A stretch of 55,308 bases of DNA, taken from NCBI RefSeq assembly GCF_000466485.1, contig NZ_KE992946.1, forward strand, positions 19,407 to 74,714. Direction: 5' to 3'. Source of the DNA: [Clostridium] symbiosum ATCC 14940 (GTDB taxonomy: Bacteria; Bacillota; Clostridia; Lachnospirales; Lachnospiraceae). Shown piece after piece: positions 33,048 to 41,782 of this stretch. Made by a program: the position numbers and the translations under genes. Numbering within the stretch: the first letter of the stretch is position 1; every line of letters begins with the position of its first letter. The notes below the pieces were generated by a model. It searched no databases. It had not been told where the DNA came from and saw only the letters and a program-made list of their open reading frames with translations.

Positions 33048-33437
33048 GTGTCGAAAGAGATGGAAGATAGAAATACCCATATATTATATGAAAAAGACAA
33101 GATCGGCGAGGTACAGATTGCAGATGAAGTAGTGGCAATCATAGCCGGACTGGCAGCAACCGAGGTAGAAGGCGTGGATTCCATGGCCGGCAATATTACC
33201 AACGAACTGGTGGGTAAGCTTGGCATGAAGAATCTGAGCAAGGGAGTCAAGGTGACGGTGACGGAAGAACACGTGAGCGTGGATCTGTCCCTGAATATGA
33301 AGTACGGCTACAGCATCCCTGCTGTCAGCGAGAAGGTACAGGATAAGGTGAAGACTGCCATTGAGAACATGACGGGACTGACGGTTTTGGAGGTAAATAT
33401 CAAGATCGCAGGCGTTAATATGGATGAGAATAAGTAG
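33048..33437 (+). CDS. Asp23/Gls24-family envelope stress protein
   Basis: This 129-residue protein is a complete Asp23 domain (GEVQIADEVVAIIAGLAATEVEGVDSMAG at about 18-46; SKGVKVTVTEEHVSVDLSLNMKYGYSIP; VNIKIAGVNM). GTG 33048 is chosen because CAGGAGG sits 7 bases upstream; the ATG at 33024 has no ribosome site. Asp23 proteins are abundant membrane-associated or cytosolic proteins of Gram-positive bacteria with poorly known roles. In related genomes this gene lies between spoIIIAH and nusB; nusB is not here. Confidence 0.92.
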   Translation: MSKEMEDRNTHILYEKDKIGEVQIADEVVAIIAGLAATEVEGVDSMAGNITNELVGKLGMKNLSKGVKVTVTEEHVSVDLSLNMKYGYSIPAVSEKVQDKVKTAIENMTGLTVLEVNIKIAGVNMDENK

Positions 33438-33492
33438 GCGGTAAAGAAACCGTAAAGAATACCAGAATCCCAAAGTAATCTCTTTTTTATTC

Positions 33493-33521
33493 TTGACTGC
33501 CATGGCGACATGTGGTAAGAT
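33493..33521 (+). promoter_or_regulatory. Promoter of the structured leader RNA
   Basis: TTGACT (33493-33498) and TAAGAT (33516-33521) are separated by 17 bases. Transcription would begin about 33528, exactly at the start of the riboswitch-like sequence. Confidence 0.75.
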
Positions 33522-33527
33522 GAAGCC

Positions 33528-33659
33528 GTTAAAAGGGAGTAGTTGCAACATGTAATCAACATACCCTGGGCCGGATTGACGGGTCCATGGTTACATGCCT
33601 GTATGATTTGTAGAGGAACAAGACTTTTAGCATATGAAAATATGCTGAAAGTCTTTTTT
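33528..33659 (+). ncRNA. Structured leader with terminator, yybP-ykoY riboswitch-like
   Basis: The leader shows features I associate with the yybP-ykoY (Mn2+) class: TAAAAGGGAGTAG at the 5' end, AACAAGACTTTTA at the 3' end pairing through TAAAAG/CTTTTA, and between them a long arm (ACATGTAA with TTACATG, internal TCAACATA) plus a short second arm. The 3' half of the closing stem lies within the terminator at 33620-33659, so ligand binding would disrupt termination. The next gene is a Na+ decarboxylase beta subunit 390 bases away, an unusual target for Mn2+. Class assignment is from memory of consensus. Confidence 0.6.
33620..33659 (+). terminator. Intrinsic terminator of the leader RNA
   Basis: AAGACTTT-AGCATA and TATGCT-AAAGTCTT form a stem of about 14 bp with one mismatch, with a TGAAAA loop and a T6 tract. 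It shares bases with the closing stem of the upstream RNA. Confidence 0.85.
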
Positions 33660-33817
33660 ATTTAACAGGAAAGTTCACCTGTTAAATAAAAACCGCTCCG
33701 CGGAGGATCGCACTGCGGCGGTAGGGAATAATGTCGCCGAAGCGACCCGCCGCAGGCGGAGAATCCCGCGAGCGGGATTCTTTCTTGTTTAACAGGAAAG
33801 TTATCCTGTTAAATAAA
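33657..33817. repeat. Compound repeat: two family A palindromes with GC-rich hairpins between
   Basis: The first palindrome (33657-33690; TTTATTTAACAGG with CCTGTTAAATAAA) starts in the terminator T-run. AACCGCTCCGCGGAGGAT follows, then a large TGCGGCGG/CCGCCGCA hairpin, then GAATCCCGCG/AGCGGGATTC (33761-33780). A second palindrome (33788-33817; TTTAACAGGA with TCCTGTTAAA) ends with AAAACCGCT. The part from the first palindrome to the CCCGCG hairpin matches 4609-4676 in order. Confidence 0.7.
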
Positions 33818-33894
33818 AACCGCTGTATCATTCAATACATAAGAAATATCCTCTAAGGTATGTTTTCCGGATTCTGTGTGAACAATCTAATTGG

Positions 33895-33970
33895 CTGACA
33901 GGAACTCGGCGGTTTTTTGGAAGCCGGTTGTAACAATTCATGCTGTCAGAACTGTTACCGCCGGTTTCGA
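33895..33970 (+). other. Unassigned structured region before the Na+ pump gene
   Basis: Nested inverted segments CTGACA/TGTCAG, CTCGGCGGT/ACCGCCGG and GTAACA/TGTTAC lie within 75 bases, 80 bases upstream of the pump gene. They suggest a folded leader or operator. I do not recognise a known RNA class. No strong promoter is visible between it and the upstream repeat. Confidence 0.35.
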
Positions 33971-34048
33971 GCAGGGATTGATTGCAGAGAGCAGCGCCCA
34001 ACAGTTAGGAAGAAAATGCTGATTAAGCAAATTTAAGGAGGAAGATTC

Positions 34049-35185
34049 ATGGATTTTTTACTGGAAGGTATTTTGGCGATTACGCCCCAACAGCTTGTAA
34101 TGTACGTTGTAGGTATCCTGCTTATCTGGTTAGCCGTGAAAAAAGAGTATGAGCCGGCACTGCTTCTGCCGATGGGGTTTGGTGCCATATTAGTAAACCT
34201 GCCGTTGTCCGGCGTCATTGATCAGGTTATGCCGGGAATCGGAGAGACACATGGTGTTATAGAGTGGCTGTTCCAGACTACAATTGAGGCGTCCGAAGCG
34301 CTGCCGATCCTGTTATTTATCGGTATCGGCGCGATGATTGACTTTGGCCCGCTTCTTTCGCAGCCTGTTATGTTTTTATTCGGTGCCGCCGCACAGTTTG
34401 GCATCTTCTTTGCCATCTGCGTAGCGACATTAATGGGATTCGATTTAAAGGATGCGGCTTCCATCGGTATTATCGGTGCTGCCGACGGTCCTACATCTAT
34501 TCTGGTATCACAGATAATGCGTTCCGACTATGTCGGAGCGATAGCGGTTGCGGCCTATTCCTATATGGCTCTTGTGCCGATTATCCAGCCGTTTGCCATC
34601 CGTCTTGTAACAACGAAAAAAGAACGTCAGATTCATATGACATACAGCCCGAAGGCGGTTTCAAGGTCAACGAAGATTGCTTTCCCGATTATCGTTACCA
34701 TCATTGTAGGCCTTATCTCACCGGCATCCGTGGCTCTGGTGGGCTTCCTGATGTTTGGTAATCTGATCAGGGAGTGCGGCGTATTACAGTCGCTTTCCGA
34801 TACGGCACAGAATGAGCTTGCAAACCTGATAACACTGCTGTTGGGTATTACGATTTCCTTCAGTATGAGGGCAGATGCATTCGTACGTGTAGATACGCTG
34901 ATGATCATGGGTATCGGACTTGTTGCGTTCATATTTGATTCCATCGGCGGTGTGCTTTTTGCCAAATTTATTAATCTGTTTATTAAAAATAAGATTAATC
35001 CGATGATCGGTGCCGCCGGAATTTCCGCATTCCCGATGTCGGCCAGAGTTGTCCAGAAAATGGCTTCAGAAGAAGAGAAAGGCAATATTATCCTGATGCA
35101 TGCGGTAGGCGCAAACGTATCCGGCCAGATTGCCTCTGTTATTGCGGGCGGACTTGTAATCAAACTTGTCAGCCAGTATCTGTAA
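34049..35185 (+). CDS. Na+-transporting carboxylic acid decarboxylase, beta subunit
   Basis: This 378-residue membrane protein of about nine to eleven helices is the OadB/GcdB/MmdB type that exports Na+ while a carboxybiotin is decarboxylated. Conserved pieces are GFGAILVNLPLSG, GIGAMIDFGPLL, IGAADGPTSILVSQIM (with the essential Asp) and GAAGISAFPMSARVVQKMASEEEKGNIILMHAVGANVSGQIASVIAGG. TAAGGAGGAAG precedes ATG 34049. Neither a carboxyltransferase alpha subunit nor a biotin carrier is adjacent; only a very small gamma-like protein follows. The subunit may assemble with partners encoded elsewhere, such as a glutaconyl-CoA decarboxylase. Confidence 0.93.
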   Translation: MDFLLEGILAITPQQLVMYVVGILLIWLAVKKEYEPALLLPMGFGAILVNLPLSGVIDQVMPGIGETHGVIEWLFQTTIEASEALPILLFIGIGAMIDFGPLLSQPVMFLFGAAAQFGIFFAICVATLMGFDLKDAASIGIIGAADGPTSILVSQIMRSDYVGAIAVAAYSYMALVPIIQPFAIRLVTTKKERQIHMTYSPKAVSRSTKIAFPIIVTIIVGLISPASVALVGFLMFGNLIRECGVLQSLSDTAQNELANLITLLLGITISFSMRADAFVRVDTLMIMGIGLVAFIFDSIGGVLFAKFINLFIKNKINPMIGAAGISAFPMSARVVQKMASEEEKGNIILMHAVGANVSGQIASVIAGGLVIKLVSQYL

Positions 35186-35220
35186 ATTGTTGAAGCAGGC
35201 AGAAAAAGGAGGATCATTTT

Positions 35221-35334
35221 ATGTGGAATAATTTATTAATCGCTCTGGAAATAATGGGTAAGGGGATGGGCGGAATCTTTGTCGTAGTCCTTATTATAAC
35301 AGTGGTAGTTATGCTGTTAAGCAAGTTGAAATAA
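35221..35334 (+). CDS. 37-residue OadG-like gamma subunit
   Basis: ATG 35221 has AAAAAGGAGG upstream and opens a 37-codon frame 35 bases after the beta subunit. The sequence has the OadG-type pattern of a short N-terminus with a GKGMGG turn and one membrane helix (IFVVVLIITVVVMLLSKLK). OadG/GcdD subunits anchor the decarboxylase and are normally 80-110 residues. This one keeps only the membrane part, with no Zn-binding or Pro/Ala-rich tail. It overlaps no other gene, and a terminator follows. Confidence 0.75.
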   Translation: MWNNLLIALEIMGKGMGGIFVVVLIITVVVMLLSKLK

Positions 35335-35351
35335 TTCAAGACAGAAGACCG

Positions 35352-35380
35352 GCCGCCGCAGATTTTCAGCGGCGGCTTTT
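35352..35380 (+). terminator. Terminator of the Na+ pump genes
   Basis: GCCGCCGC (35352-35359) and GCGGCGGC (35369-35376) with a short loop are followed by TTTT. Confidence 0.85.
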
Positions 35381-35390
35381 GGTTGAAGGC

Positions 35391-35451
35391 GGTGACCTGT
35401 GCGCGTAGCGTGCAGGTTATCCTTTGAATAGAATTCCCGCGAGCGGGATTC
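35391..35451. repeat. Family D palindrome plus CCCGCG hairpin after a terminator
   Basis: GGTGACCTGTGCGCG with an imperfect complement CGTGCAGGTTATC (35391-35421) is present in reverse orientation at 42429-42459 with one mismatch in 31 bases, and in diverged form at 48017-48047. GAATTCCCGC/GAGCGGGATTC (35431-35451) matches the hairpins at 4657 and 33761. Confidence 0.7.
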
Positions 35452-35465
35452 TTACGTGTCATGTT

Positions 35466-36947
35466 TCATGGGTTGCTTGCTGACTGGCAGCTTTCTGGAA
35501 TACGAATATTAGCTACATTATGGAACTTATATTTCTCTACCATATGCTTCTTCACACTAATCAAAATATAGCGGTAGCAGTCTGCTATGCCGCCGGCAAA
35601 GGAACCCGTATTACCCTCATTTAACTGCTTAAGCGCCAGAATGACTTGCTTATTGAGATGGGAAAGCGTATGCTTTTTAGCCGGATAGTAAGCAAAATGA
35701 TGTCCCCATTCAAGAAGATGATTGGTTTGAGATAAAATAACACATAAAGGTTTTAAAGAGGTATGTTTCATTATGGTTTCTAAAATAACTGCTAAATGAA
35801 CAGAGCCTGAAGAAGTAAATCTATCTGTTAACTCGTCTATTTCCTCTCTGGTAAACTGCGGTGCTGCAGCTAAAGCCGCCGGGCGGATAATTAATATCAT
35901 CAGCTGCAGGGCGTGAAGGTAACGCAATGCCTTTTCTGCATATCCGCAATTAAGAGCCAGACGATGAAGTTTCGTATCATCTGGTTCTATAACTACAGTG
36001 CCTTTACCGTTTAAAGTCTTTACAAATCCTCTTTGTTCGAGTTCTGACAATGCCTTTCTGACTGTTGATATTGAGACATCGTACTGTCTGGCCAGCTGCT
36101 TTTCGTAAGGAAGATACATTCCGACAGCATATTCCCCAAGGCCAATTTTCAGATTCAGTTCGTCGACAATTTTTGAGTAGTAGTAATCATGGCCGCGCAT
36201 GGGATTCCACGAAAATGACAGACCGGTTTGAGTTGGACAATCTGGCGCCGTATCTGACAAGTATTTTAAAGTACTTTCAATAGAATCCGTAAGATTTTGA
36301 TACATATATGATAATTGTTCCTGTTTTGCAAATGGCTCACTGCCTTTCAATATATCTATAATAACTCCTGTTACAGATACCGAACCCTGTAAAAAGCATT
36401 CAGAGAAATAAGGGCATTCTTCCGTGAAAAATGTGAGTTTATTGTAAAGGTCAAAGGTTGAATAAAGCTCGCTGAACAATTCATTTCCGCCGATTTTTAG
36501 TATGTCTGCCCCAAAGCTGGATGGAACGCGCCATCCTCCGGCCGCCCTCCCTAAACGTGATTCTCTTACAGCTTGTTTATAGTGAGGCAGAAACTCTAAT
36601 TCGCAGTTCTGTGAGGCAAAAACCAGGAGCGGAGGGATAATCAGCCCAAAAGTCTGATATACCTGTATAATATTGTCTTTTTGCTTTAAAATATCTGTCA
36701 GAGTGTCCGATACACCAGAGATATCTCTTTTAAAAGTAACGGTTGGCGCAAGACGCGGTTGAATTTCAATAAAATTTTCTTCCCGCAATGTGTCAAAAAC
36801 ACGGTTAATTGTGTATCTGCTTACATGGAACTGCTCACAAAGCATTCTTGAAGAGGGAAGACACTTTCCATAAGGTATCTGGCCGGACAAAATACGCTGC
36901 TTAATTTCGTTATATACAAATATGTATTTTGTTTCTTCTTGTTTCAT
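35466..36947 (-). CDS. Regulator with two GntR-type winged helices
   Basis: This 493-residue protein has a GntR winged helix at the N-terminus (about 5-72; VYNEIKQRILSGQIPYGKCLPSSRMLCEQFHVSRYTINRVFDTLREENFI). A second, more canonical one lies mid-protein (about 254-322; IGLGEYAVGMYLPYEKQLARQYDVSISTVRKALSELEQRGFVKTLNGKGTVVI). The regions after each (about 75-250 and 325-490) are helical and match no UTRA, FCD or aminotransferase domain that I recognise. The gene is divergent from the c-di-GMP phosphorelay operon, sharing a 163-base promoter region, and is a likely regulator of it. The minus-strand promoter is good. Confidence 0.85.
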   Translation of the reverse strand: MKQEETKYIFVYNEIKQRILSGQIPYGKCLPSSRMLCEQFHVSRYTINRVFDTLREENFIEIQPRLAPTVTFKRDISGVSDTLTDILKQKDNIIQVYQTFGLIIPPLLVFASQNCELEFLPHYKQAVRESRLGRAAGGWRVPSSFGADILKIGGNELFSELYSTFDLYNKLTFFTEECPYFSECFLQGSVSVTGVIIDILKGSEPFAKQEQLSYMYQNLTDSIESTLKYLSDTAPDCPTQTGLSFSWNPMRGHDYYYSKIVDELNLKIGLGEYAVGMYLPYEKQLARQYDVSISTVRKALSELEQRGFVKTLNGKGTVVIEPDDTKLHRLALNCGYAEKALRYLHALQLMILIIRPAALAAAPQFTREEIDELTDRFTSSGSVHLAVILETIMKHTSLKPLCVILSQTNHLLEWGHHFAYYPAKKHTLSHLNKQVILALKQLNEGNTGSFAGGIADCYRYILISVKKHMVEKYKFHNVANIRIPESCQSASNP

Positions 36948-36969
36948 AACCTGCCTCCTATCTGTCTGA

Positions 36970-36998
36970 ATTATATCATGAGAAAGCTATTTTGTCAG
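36970..36998 (-). promoter_or_regulatory. Promoter of the tandem-GntR gene
   Basis: On the minus strand CTGACA (36993-36998) and TATAAT (36970-36975) are separated by 17 bases, 23 bases before the start codon. Confidence 0.7.
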
Positions 36999-37043
36999 TA
37001 TTAGAGGACACAAACCTATTTGCATACCTGACCAATATGAATG

Positions 37044-37073
37044 TTGCCATTATATAAGGATAACATTTATAAT
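37044..37073 (+). promoter_or_regulatory. Promoter of the c-di-GMP phosphorelay operon
   Basis: TTGCCA (37044-37049) and TATAAT (37068-37073) are spaced by 18 bases and lie 38 bases before the response-regulator gene. It is 46 bases from the divergent GntR promoter, so one regulator could cover both. Confidence 0.65.
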
Positions 37074-37110
37074 AAAACCGTAAATTTATCAGGGAAAGAG
37101 TTTCAGTATT

Positions 37111-38763
37111 ATGGAAAAACAAAAAATCTTAATCGTCGATGATTCAGAGATGAACCGCTCTCTTTTGGCGGATATCCTGGAAGAGCAATATGATGTGGTG
37201 GAGGCTGAGAATGGTGTGGAAGCAATTTCTCTTCTCTCGCGGCAAAGAGCCGATTTTTCCCTTCTGCTTCTGGACATTATGATGCCTGAAATGGATGGAT
37301 TTGAAGTATTAGCCTACATAAACAAATACCACTGGAATGACACCTTTGCCGTTATTATGATTTCTGCCGATGATTCCCCCGCAAATATAAAGCGGGCTTA
37401 CGACTTGGGCGCATTTGACTATATCAGCCGTCCTTTTGATTCGACCATTGTACAGCGCCGGATTTCCAATACGATGTTTTTATATGCAAGGCAGCAGCGT
37501 CTTGAGAAAATTATCGCAGAACAATTCCATGAGCAGGAGAAAAATAATAAGCTGATGATTTCAATCCTGTCTCATATTGTGGAATTTCGGAATGGAGAGA
37601 GCGGCTTACATATCCTGCATGTCAATACGATTACTAAGTATCTGCTAAAGCAGCTTGTCCGGCGTACCGAGCAGTATCCCTTGTCCAAAGCTGATATTTC
37701 CTTAATCAGTACGGCTTCAGCGCTGCATGATATTGGAAAAATCGCAATTTCCGATACAATATTGAATAAACCTGGACGTCTTACGGAAGAGGAGTTTGAA
37801 GTGATGAAAACCCATTCGATGGTCGGCGCTAACATGCTTTTAGACCTGCCCGTTGAGCAGCAGGAGGCTCCGCTTGTCAAAGTAGCTTCTGAGATTTGCC
37901 GGTGGCACCACGAACGGTATGATGGAAACGGTTATCCGGACGGGCTTAAGGGAGACGAAATTCCCATAGCCGCCCAGGTGGTCGCGCTGGCCGACGTATA
38001 TGATGCCCTGACCAGTGAGCGGTGTTATAAGAAAGCTTATTCACATAAAGAAGCTTTGAACATGATTTTGGAAGGACAATGCGGAGCATTTAATCCGACT
38101 CTTTTACTGTGTCTGCAAGAGATTGCGGATACGCTGGAAAGTGAGCTGACTGATAATTCCCCTGAACAGGAGACTAAAAATATTCAGGATATAAGAAATA
38201 AAATAGACTATGACAGGTTGTTTTCCTATGAAAAATATACCTTCCTGTCCCGCAAACAGCGGCACCTGCAATTATTATATATTGATTCATTAACCAGTGT
38301 CTATAACCGTCGTTATTATGACGAGCATTTTCAAGGCTCAGATAATATTCAGGCGATGGTCGTAATAGATGTGGATAACTTTAAGCATATCAATGATAAT
38401 TACGGCCATGACGTAGGCGATATTGTGCTGCAGAACATTGCACAAACTGTCTTATCCTGTGTGCGAAAGACAGATGCCGTAATCCGATATGGCGGCGATG
38501 AATTTGTAATTATCTTTTTTAGTATTCCTGCCAATATATTTGAGAAAAAACTGGAGAGGATTCGGTATTCTGTCGATAGTCTGATCATTGACGGCCATCC
38601 CGAATTACATATGACAGTAAGTATAGGCGGGGTATATGGAACAGGAACTGCAAAAGGACTTTTCAAGGCTGCAGACAGTATGATGTATCAATCAAAAAAC
38701 ACGAAAAACAAAGTGACTATATGTTATCTTGATGAGAATAAAGACATCGCGGACAATATCTAA
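37111..38763 (+). CDS. Response regulator with HD-GYP and GGDEF output domains
   Basis: This 550-residue protein combines three domains. A receiver (about 5-120) has phospho-acceptor Asp55 in LLDIMMPEMDG. An HD-GYP phosphodiesterase (about 150-345) has HDIGKIAI at about 207, HHERYDGNGYPDG at about 265-277 and a metal-site ADVYDALTSER. A C-terminal GGDEF cyclase (about 385-545) has an intact RYGGDEF at about 459-465. Both c-di-GMP-making and -breaking sites look intact, so phosphorylation may set the balance. It is followed by an Hpt protein and a hybrid kinase in the same operon, which supply the phosphorelay. Having both output domains after one receiver, in this order, is uncommon. Confidence 0.92.
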   Translation: MEKQKILIVDDSEMNRSLLADILEEQYDVVEAENGVEAISLLSRQRADFSLLLLDIMMPEMDGFEVLAYINKYHWNDTFAVIMISADDSPANIKRAYDLGAFDYISRPFDSTIVQRRISNTMFLYARQQRLEKIIAEQFHEQEKNNKLMISILSHIVEFRNGESGLHILHVNTITKYLLKQLVRRTEQYPLSKADISLISTASALHDIGKIAISDTILNKPGRLTEEEFEVMKTHSMVGANMLLDLPVEQQEAPLVKVASEICRWHHERYDGNGYPDGLKGDEIPIAAQVVALADVYDALTSERCYKKAYSHKEALNMILEGQCGAFNPTLLLCLQEIADTLESELTDNSPEQETKNIQDIRNKIDYDRLFSYEKYTFLSRKQRHLQLLYIDSLTSVYNRRYYDEHFQGSDNIQAMVVIDVDNFKHINDNYGHDVGDIVLQNIAQTVLSCVRKTDAVIRYGGDEFVIIFFSIPANIFEKKLERIRYSVDSLIIDGHPELHMTVSIGGVYGTGTAKGLFKAADSMMYQSKNTKNKVTICYLDENKDIADNI

Positions 38764-38781
38764 AACGGAGGAAAAGTGATT

Positions 38782-39144
38782 ATGAACCTGAAAGATTGCT
38801 ATTTAAAATTTGGCGGCGATTTTGATGAGGTACTGGGCAGACTGCGTCGGGAACAGACCGTCCGGAAATTTGTATTTAAATTCCTGGACGATAAAAGCTT
38901 CAGCTTATTTGAAGCGTCTATGGTGAAAAAGGACTATTCCGAGGCCCTCCGAGCCGTTCATACACTCAAAGGTATTTGCCAGAATCTTTCTTTTACCAGA
39001 TTATTTGAAAGCAGCAGTCTGACAACGACAGCGTTAAAACAAAACGACTGGAATAAGGCTGTGGATATGATGCCTCAATTATCAAATGACTACTATGAAA
39101 TAGTTGATATTATTAGAGCGTATAAGAACTCCGGGGAGGAATAA
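38782..39144 (+). CDS. Histidine phosphotransfer (Hpt) protein
   Basis: This 120-residue four-helix protein has the phospho-accepting His60 in the Hpt motif [14 protein letters not shown]. It probably carries phosphate from the hybrid kinase's receiver to the HD-GYP-GGDEF regulator encoded just upstream. The start may be ATG 38782 (GGAGG 10 bases away) or the in-frame GTG 38776; the difference is two residues. The stop overlaps the next gene by one base (TAATG). Confidence 0.9.
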   Translation: MNLKDCYLKFGGDFDEVLGRLRREQTVRKFVFKFLDDKSFSLFEASMVKKDYSEALRAVHTLKGICQNLSFTRLFESSSLTTTALKQNDWNKAVDMMPQLSNDYYEIVDIIRAYKNSGEE

Positions 39145-41708
39145 TGTCAATGAAAAACGGTAAAATGAAAAATACTACAACGCGTTTTTTAATAGGCAGC
39201 TTCATCGGGCTTCTGAGCTTTAGTATTATCATGTTCAGCCTGCTGGGAATTTATATGAGCCGAAAGAGTGAAAAGGCTGTTTATGAAATCGGGGAAATTT
39301 ATATGTCCGGAATGAATAAACAAATGTCCAGACACTTTGAAACCGTCATTAAACTGCGTTTTGATCAGGCCGGCGGAATTGTATCTGTTGTCTCAACCGA
39401 TACTGACGATAAAGAGCTGCTATATGAGGAACTCATTTACAGGGCACAGGTCAGGGATTTTAGTTATTTAGCACTTTGTTCCGCCGAGGGAGATTTCCAG
39501 ACACTTTATGGACAGGCAATTCAGCCGCTTAACCCGGAACCTTTTGTAGAAGCATTATCACAGGGGGAACAAAGAGTCGCTGTAGGCATTGACACTGCCG
39601 GAAATGAAGTGGTATTGTTTGGCGTTGATGCTGCCTATCCAATGTCTAATGGCGACAGAAGCACCGGACTGATAGCAGCCGTTCCTCTGGAATACATTAC
39701 GGATTTCCTCTCCTTAAAGGATGAAGGGCAGCTGATGTATTATCATATTATCCGGCCGGACGGTAGTTTTGTAATACAAAATCCCAACACGGAGCTGTGG
39801 AATTTCTTTGAACAGCTGCAAAAACAGTCTGATTCACCGGTGAGTGAATCATCTGCTGACAATCCGGTTGAAAAATTTAGCGTTGCTCTGAAAAAACATG
39901 AGGAATATACGGACACATTGGAAGTAAATGGTGAAGAAAGGCAAATCTATGGAATTTCATTACCTTATTCTGAGTGGTATTTAGTATCGGTGATGCCGTA
40001 TAGTATATTGGACGATACCATAAATAGTCTGAGCAGCCAGCGTATGTTCATGACATTGTTGTCTTGTGCTTCTGTTTTAATCATTCTAACAGCGATTTTC
40101 CTCCGGTATTTTTCCATAACCCGTTCGCAGATGAATGAATTGGAGAAGGCCCGGCAGGCGGCTCTTGAAGCGAACAAAGCCAAAAGTGAATTTTTAGCGA
40201 ATATGAGCCATGATATCCGTACACCTATGAACGCGATTGTAGGGATGACTGCGATTGCCACAGCCCACATCGATGACAGGAAGCAAGTTGAGAACTGCCT
40301 TAGAAAGATTACATTATCAAGCAAACATCTATTAGGGCTGATCAATGATGTTCTGGATATGTCTAAAATTGAAAGCGGTAAATTAACGTTAACAACGGAA
40401 CAAATTTCATTAAAGGAAGTTGTTGAAGGCATAGTTAACATCATGCAGCCACAGGTTAAGACCAAAAAGCAAACCTTTGACATCCATGTTGAAAATATTT
40501 TTACAGAAAACGTATGGTGCGACGGCATACGCTTAAATCAGGTTTTGTTAAATCTTTTATCGAATGCAACGAAGTATACACCGGAGGGAGGCTCAATACA
40601 ATTATCCCTCTCCGAAGAAAAATCTCCGAAAGGAGAAAATTATGTACGAATTCATATCAATGTCAGGGATAACGGAATTGGCATGTCGCCGGAATTTCTG
40701 AAAAGAATATATGAATCCTATAGCCGTGCGGATGGAACCCGGATACATAAAACCGAGGGGGCCGGTTTGGGCATGGCGATTACGAAGTACATTGTGGATG
40801 CAATGGAAGGAACCATTGAGATACAAAGCGAACCTGATAAGGGCAGCGAATTTCTTCTTACGTTTGATTTTGAAAAAGCGGACGCAATGGAAATAGATAT
40901 GGTTCTTCCCGCCTGGAATATGCTGGTGGTTGATGATGACGAATTATTATGCAAGACAGCCATGGACGCGCTGAAATCCATCGGAATAAAAGCGGAATGG
41001 ACATTAAGCGGAGAAAAGGCAATAGAACTGGTAATTGAACACCACAAAAAGAGAGAGGATTATCAAATTATTTTATTGGACTGGAAACTGCCCGGCATGA
41101 ATGGGATTCAGGCGGCAAGAGAAATCCGGCGAAATCTGGGAGATGAAGTACCGATTCTGTTGATTTCTGCATATGACTGGAGTGAATTTGAAGCAGAGGC
41201 CCGTGAAGCCGGTATCAGCGGTTTTATTTCCAAGCCGCTTTTTAAATCTACGCTGTATCATGCTTTATGTCAGTATATGGACGTTGGAACAGAGCATGAG
41301 CAGACATGGAATCAAAATATTGATCTATCCGGACGCCGCATCCTGCTTGCCGAAGATAATGAGCTTAACTGGGAGGTGGCAAAAGAACTGCTGTCCGATT
41401 TGGGCGTGGAACTGGATTGGGCGGAGGATGGCCGGATTTGTCTTGACAAATTCCAAAAATCACCGGAGGGTTATTACGATATCATTCTTATGGACATACG
41501 AATGCCGCATATGACAGGGTATGAGGCCACACAAGCAATCCGCGGACTGGTTCATCCTGATGCCCTGTCGATTCCAATTATAGCTATGAGTGCAGATGCT
41601 TTTTCTGATGACATACAGCATTGTCTGCAGTGCGGCATGAATGCCCATATAGCAAAGCCTATCGATGTTATTGAATTAACCCGCTTATTAAAAAGATATT
41701 TAATATAA
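39144..41708 (+). CDS. Membrane hybrid histidine kinase with Cache sensor and two receivers
   Basis: This 854-residue kinase has a membrane helix (about 12-34), an extracellular Cache-like sensor (about 40-295) and a second membrane helix (about 300-322). HisKA follows with His356 in [17 protein letters not shown], then HATPase_c (about 465-585; [41 protein letters not shown]). The first receiver has Asp646 ([11 protein letters not shown]) and the second has Asp784 ([12 protein letters not shown]). With the separate Hpt and the c-di-GMP regulator it forms a complete phosphorelay. The sensor domain is typical of small-molecule binding, but the ligand is unknown. A hairpin terminator follows. 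Confidence 0.93.
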   Translation: MSMKNGKMKNTTTRFLIGSFIGLLSFSIIMFSLLGIYMSRKSEKAVYEIGEIYMSGMNKQMSRHFETVIKLRFDQAGGIVSVVSTDTDDKELLYEELIYRAQVRDFSYLALCSAEGDFQTLYGQAIQPLNPEPFVEALSQGEQRVAVGIDTAGNEVVLFGVDAAYPMSNGDRSTGLIAAVPLEYITDFLSLKDEGQLMYYHIIRPDGSFVIQNPNTELWNFFEQLQKQSDSPVSESSADNPVEKFSVALKKHEEYTDTLEVNGEERQIYGISLPYSEWYLVSVMPYSILDDTINSLSSQRMFMTLLSCASVLIILTAIFLRYFSITRSQMNELEKARQAALEANKAKSEFLANMSHDIRTPMNAIVGMTAIATAHIDDRKQVENCLRKITLSSKHLLGLINDVLDMSKIESGKLTLTTEQISLKEVVEGIVNIMQPQVKTKKQTFDIHVENIFTENVWCDGIRLNQVLLNLLSNATKYTPEGGSIQLSLSEEKSPKGENYVRIHINVRDNGIGMSPEFLKRIYESYSRADGTRIHKTEGAGLGMAITKYIVDAMEGTIEIQSEPDKGSEFLLTFDFEKADAMEIDMVLPAWNMLVVDDDELLCKTAMDALKSIGIKAEWTLSGEKAIELVIEHHKKREDYQIILLDWKLPGMNGIQAAREIRRNLGDEVPILLISAYDWSEFEAEAREAGISGFISKPLFKSTLYHALCQYMDVGTEHEQTWNQNIDLSGRRILLAEDNELNWEVAKELLSDLGVELDWAEDGRICLDKFQKSPEGYYDIILMDIRMPHMTGYEATQAIRGLVHPDALSIPIIAMSADAFSDDIQHCLQCGMNAHIAKPIDVIELTRLLKRYLI

Positions 41709-41721
41709 ATCCGCCTCATAA

Positions 41722-41782
41722 AGGGAGTATCGCACAATGGCATGAAATCATTTTGATTTCGTGCCGGGAGCAATACTCCTAT
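41722..41782. terminator. Two-part hairpin between convergent genes
   Basis: An inner stem GGCATGAAATCA/TGATTTCGTGCC is enclosed by GGGAGTAT/ATACTCC, followed by a T7 tract on the plus strand. It ends the phosphorelay operon. Confidence 0.8.

Noticed and set aside
37111-41708. Prophage or integrative element in the synteny-break region
   Set aside because: No integrase, recombinase, phage structural gene or attachment-site repeat is visible.
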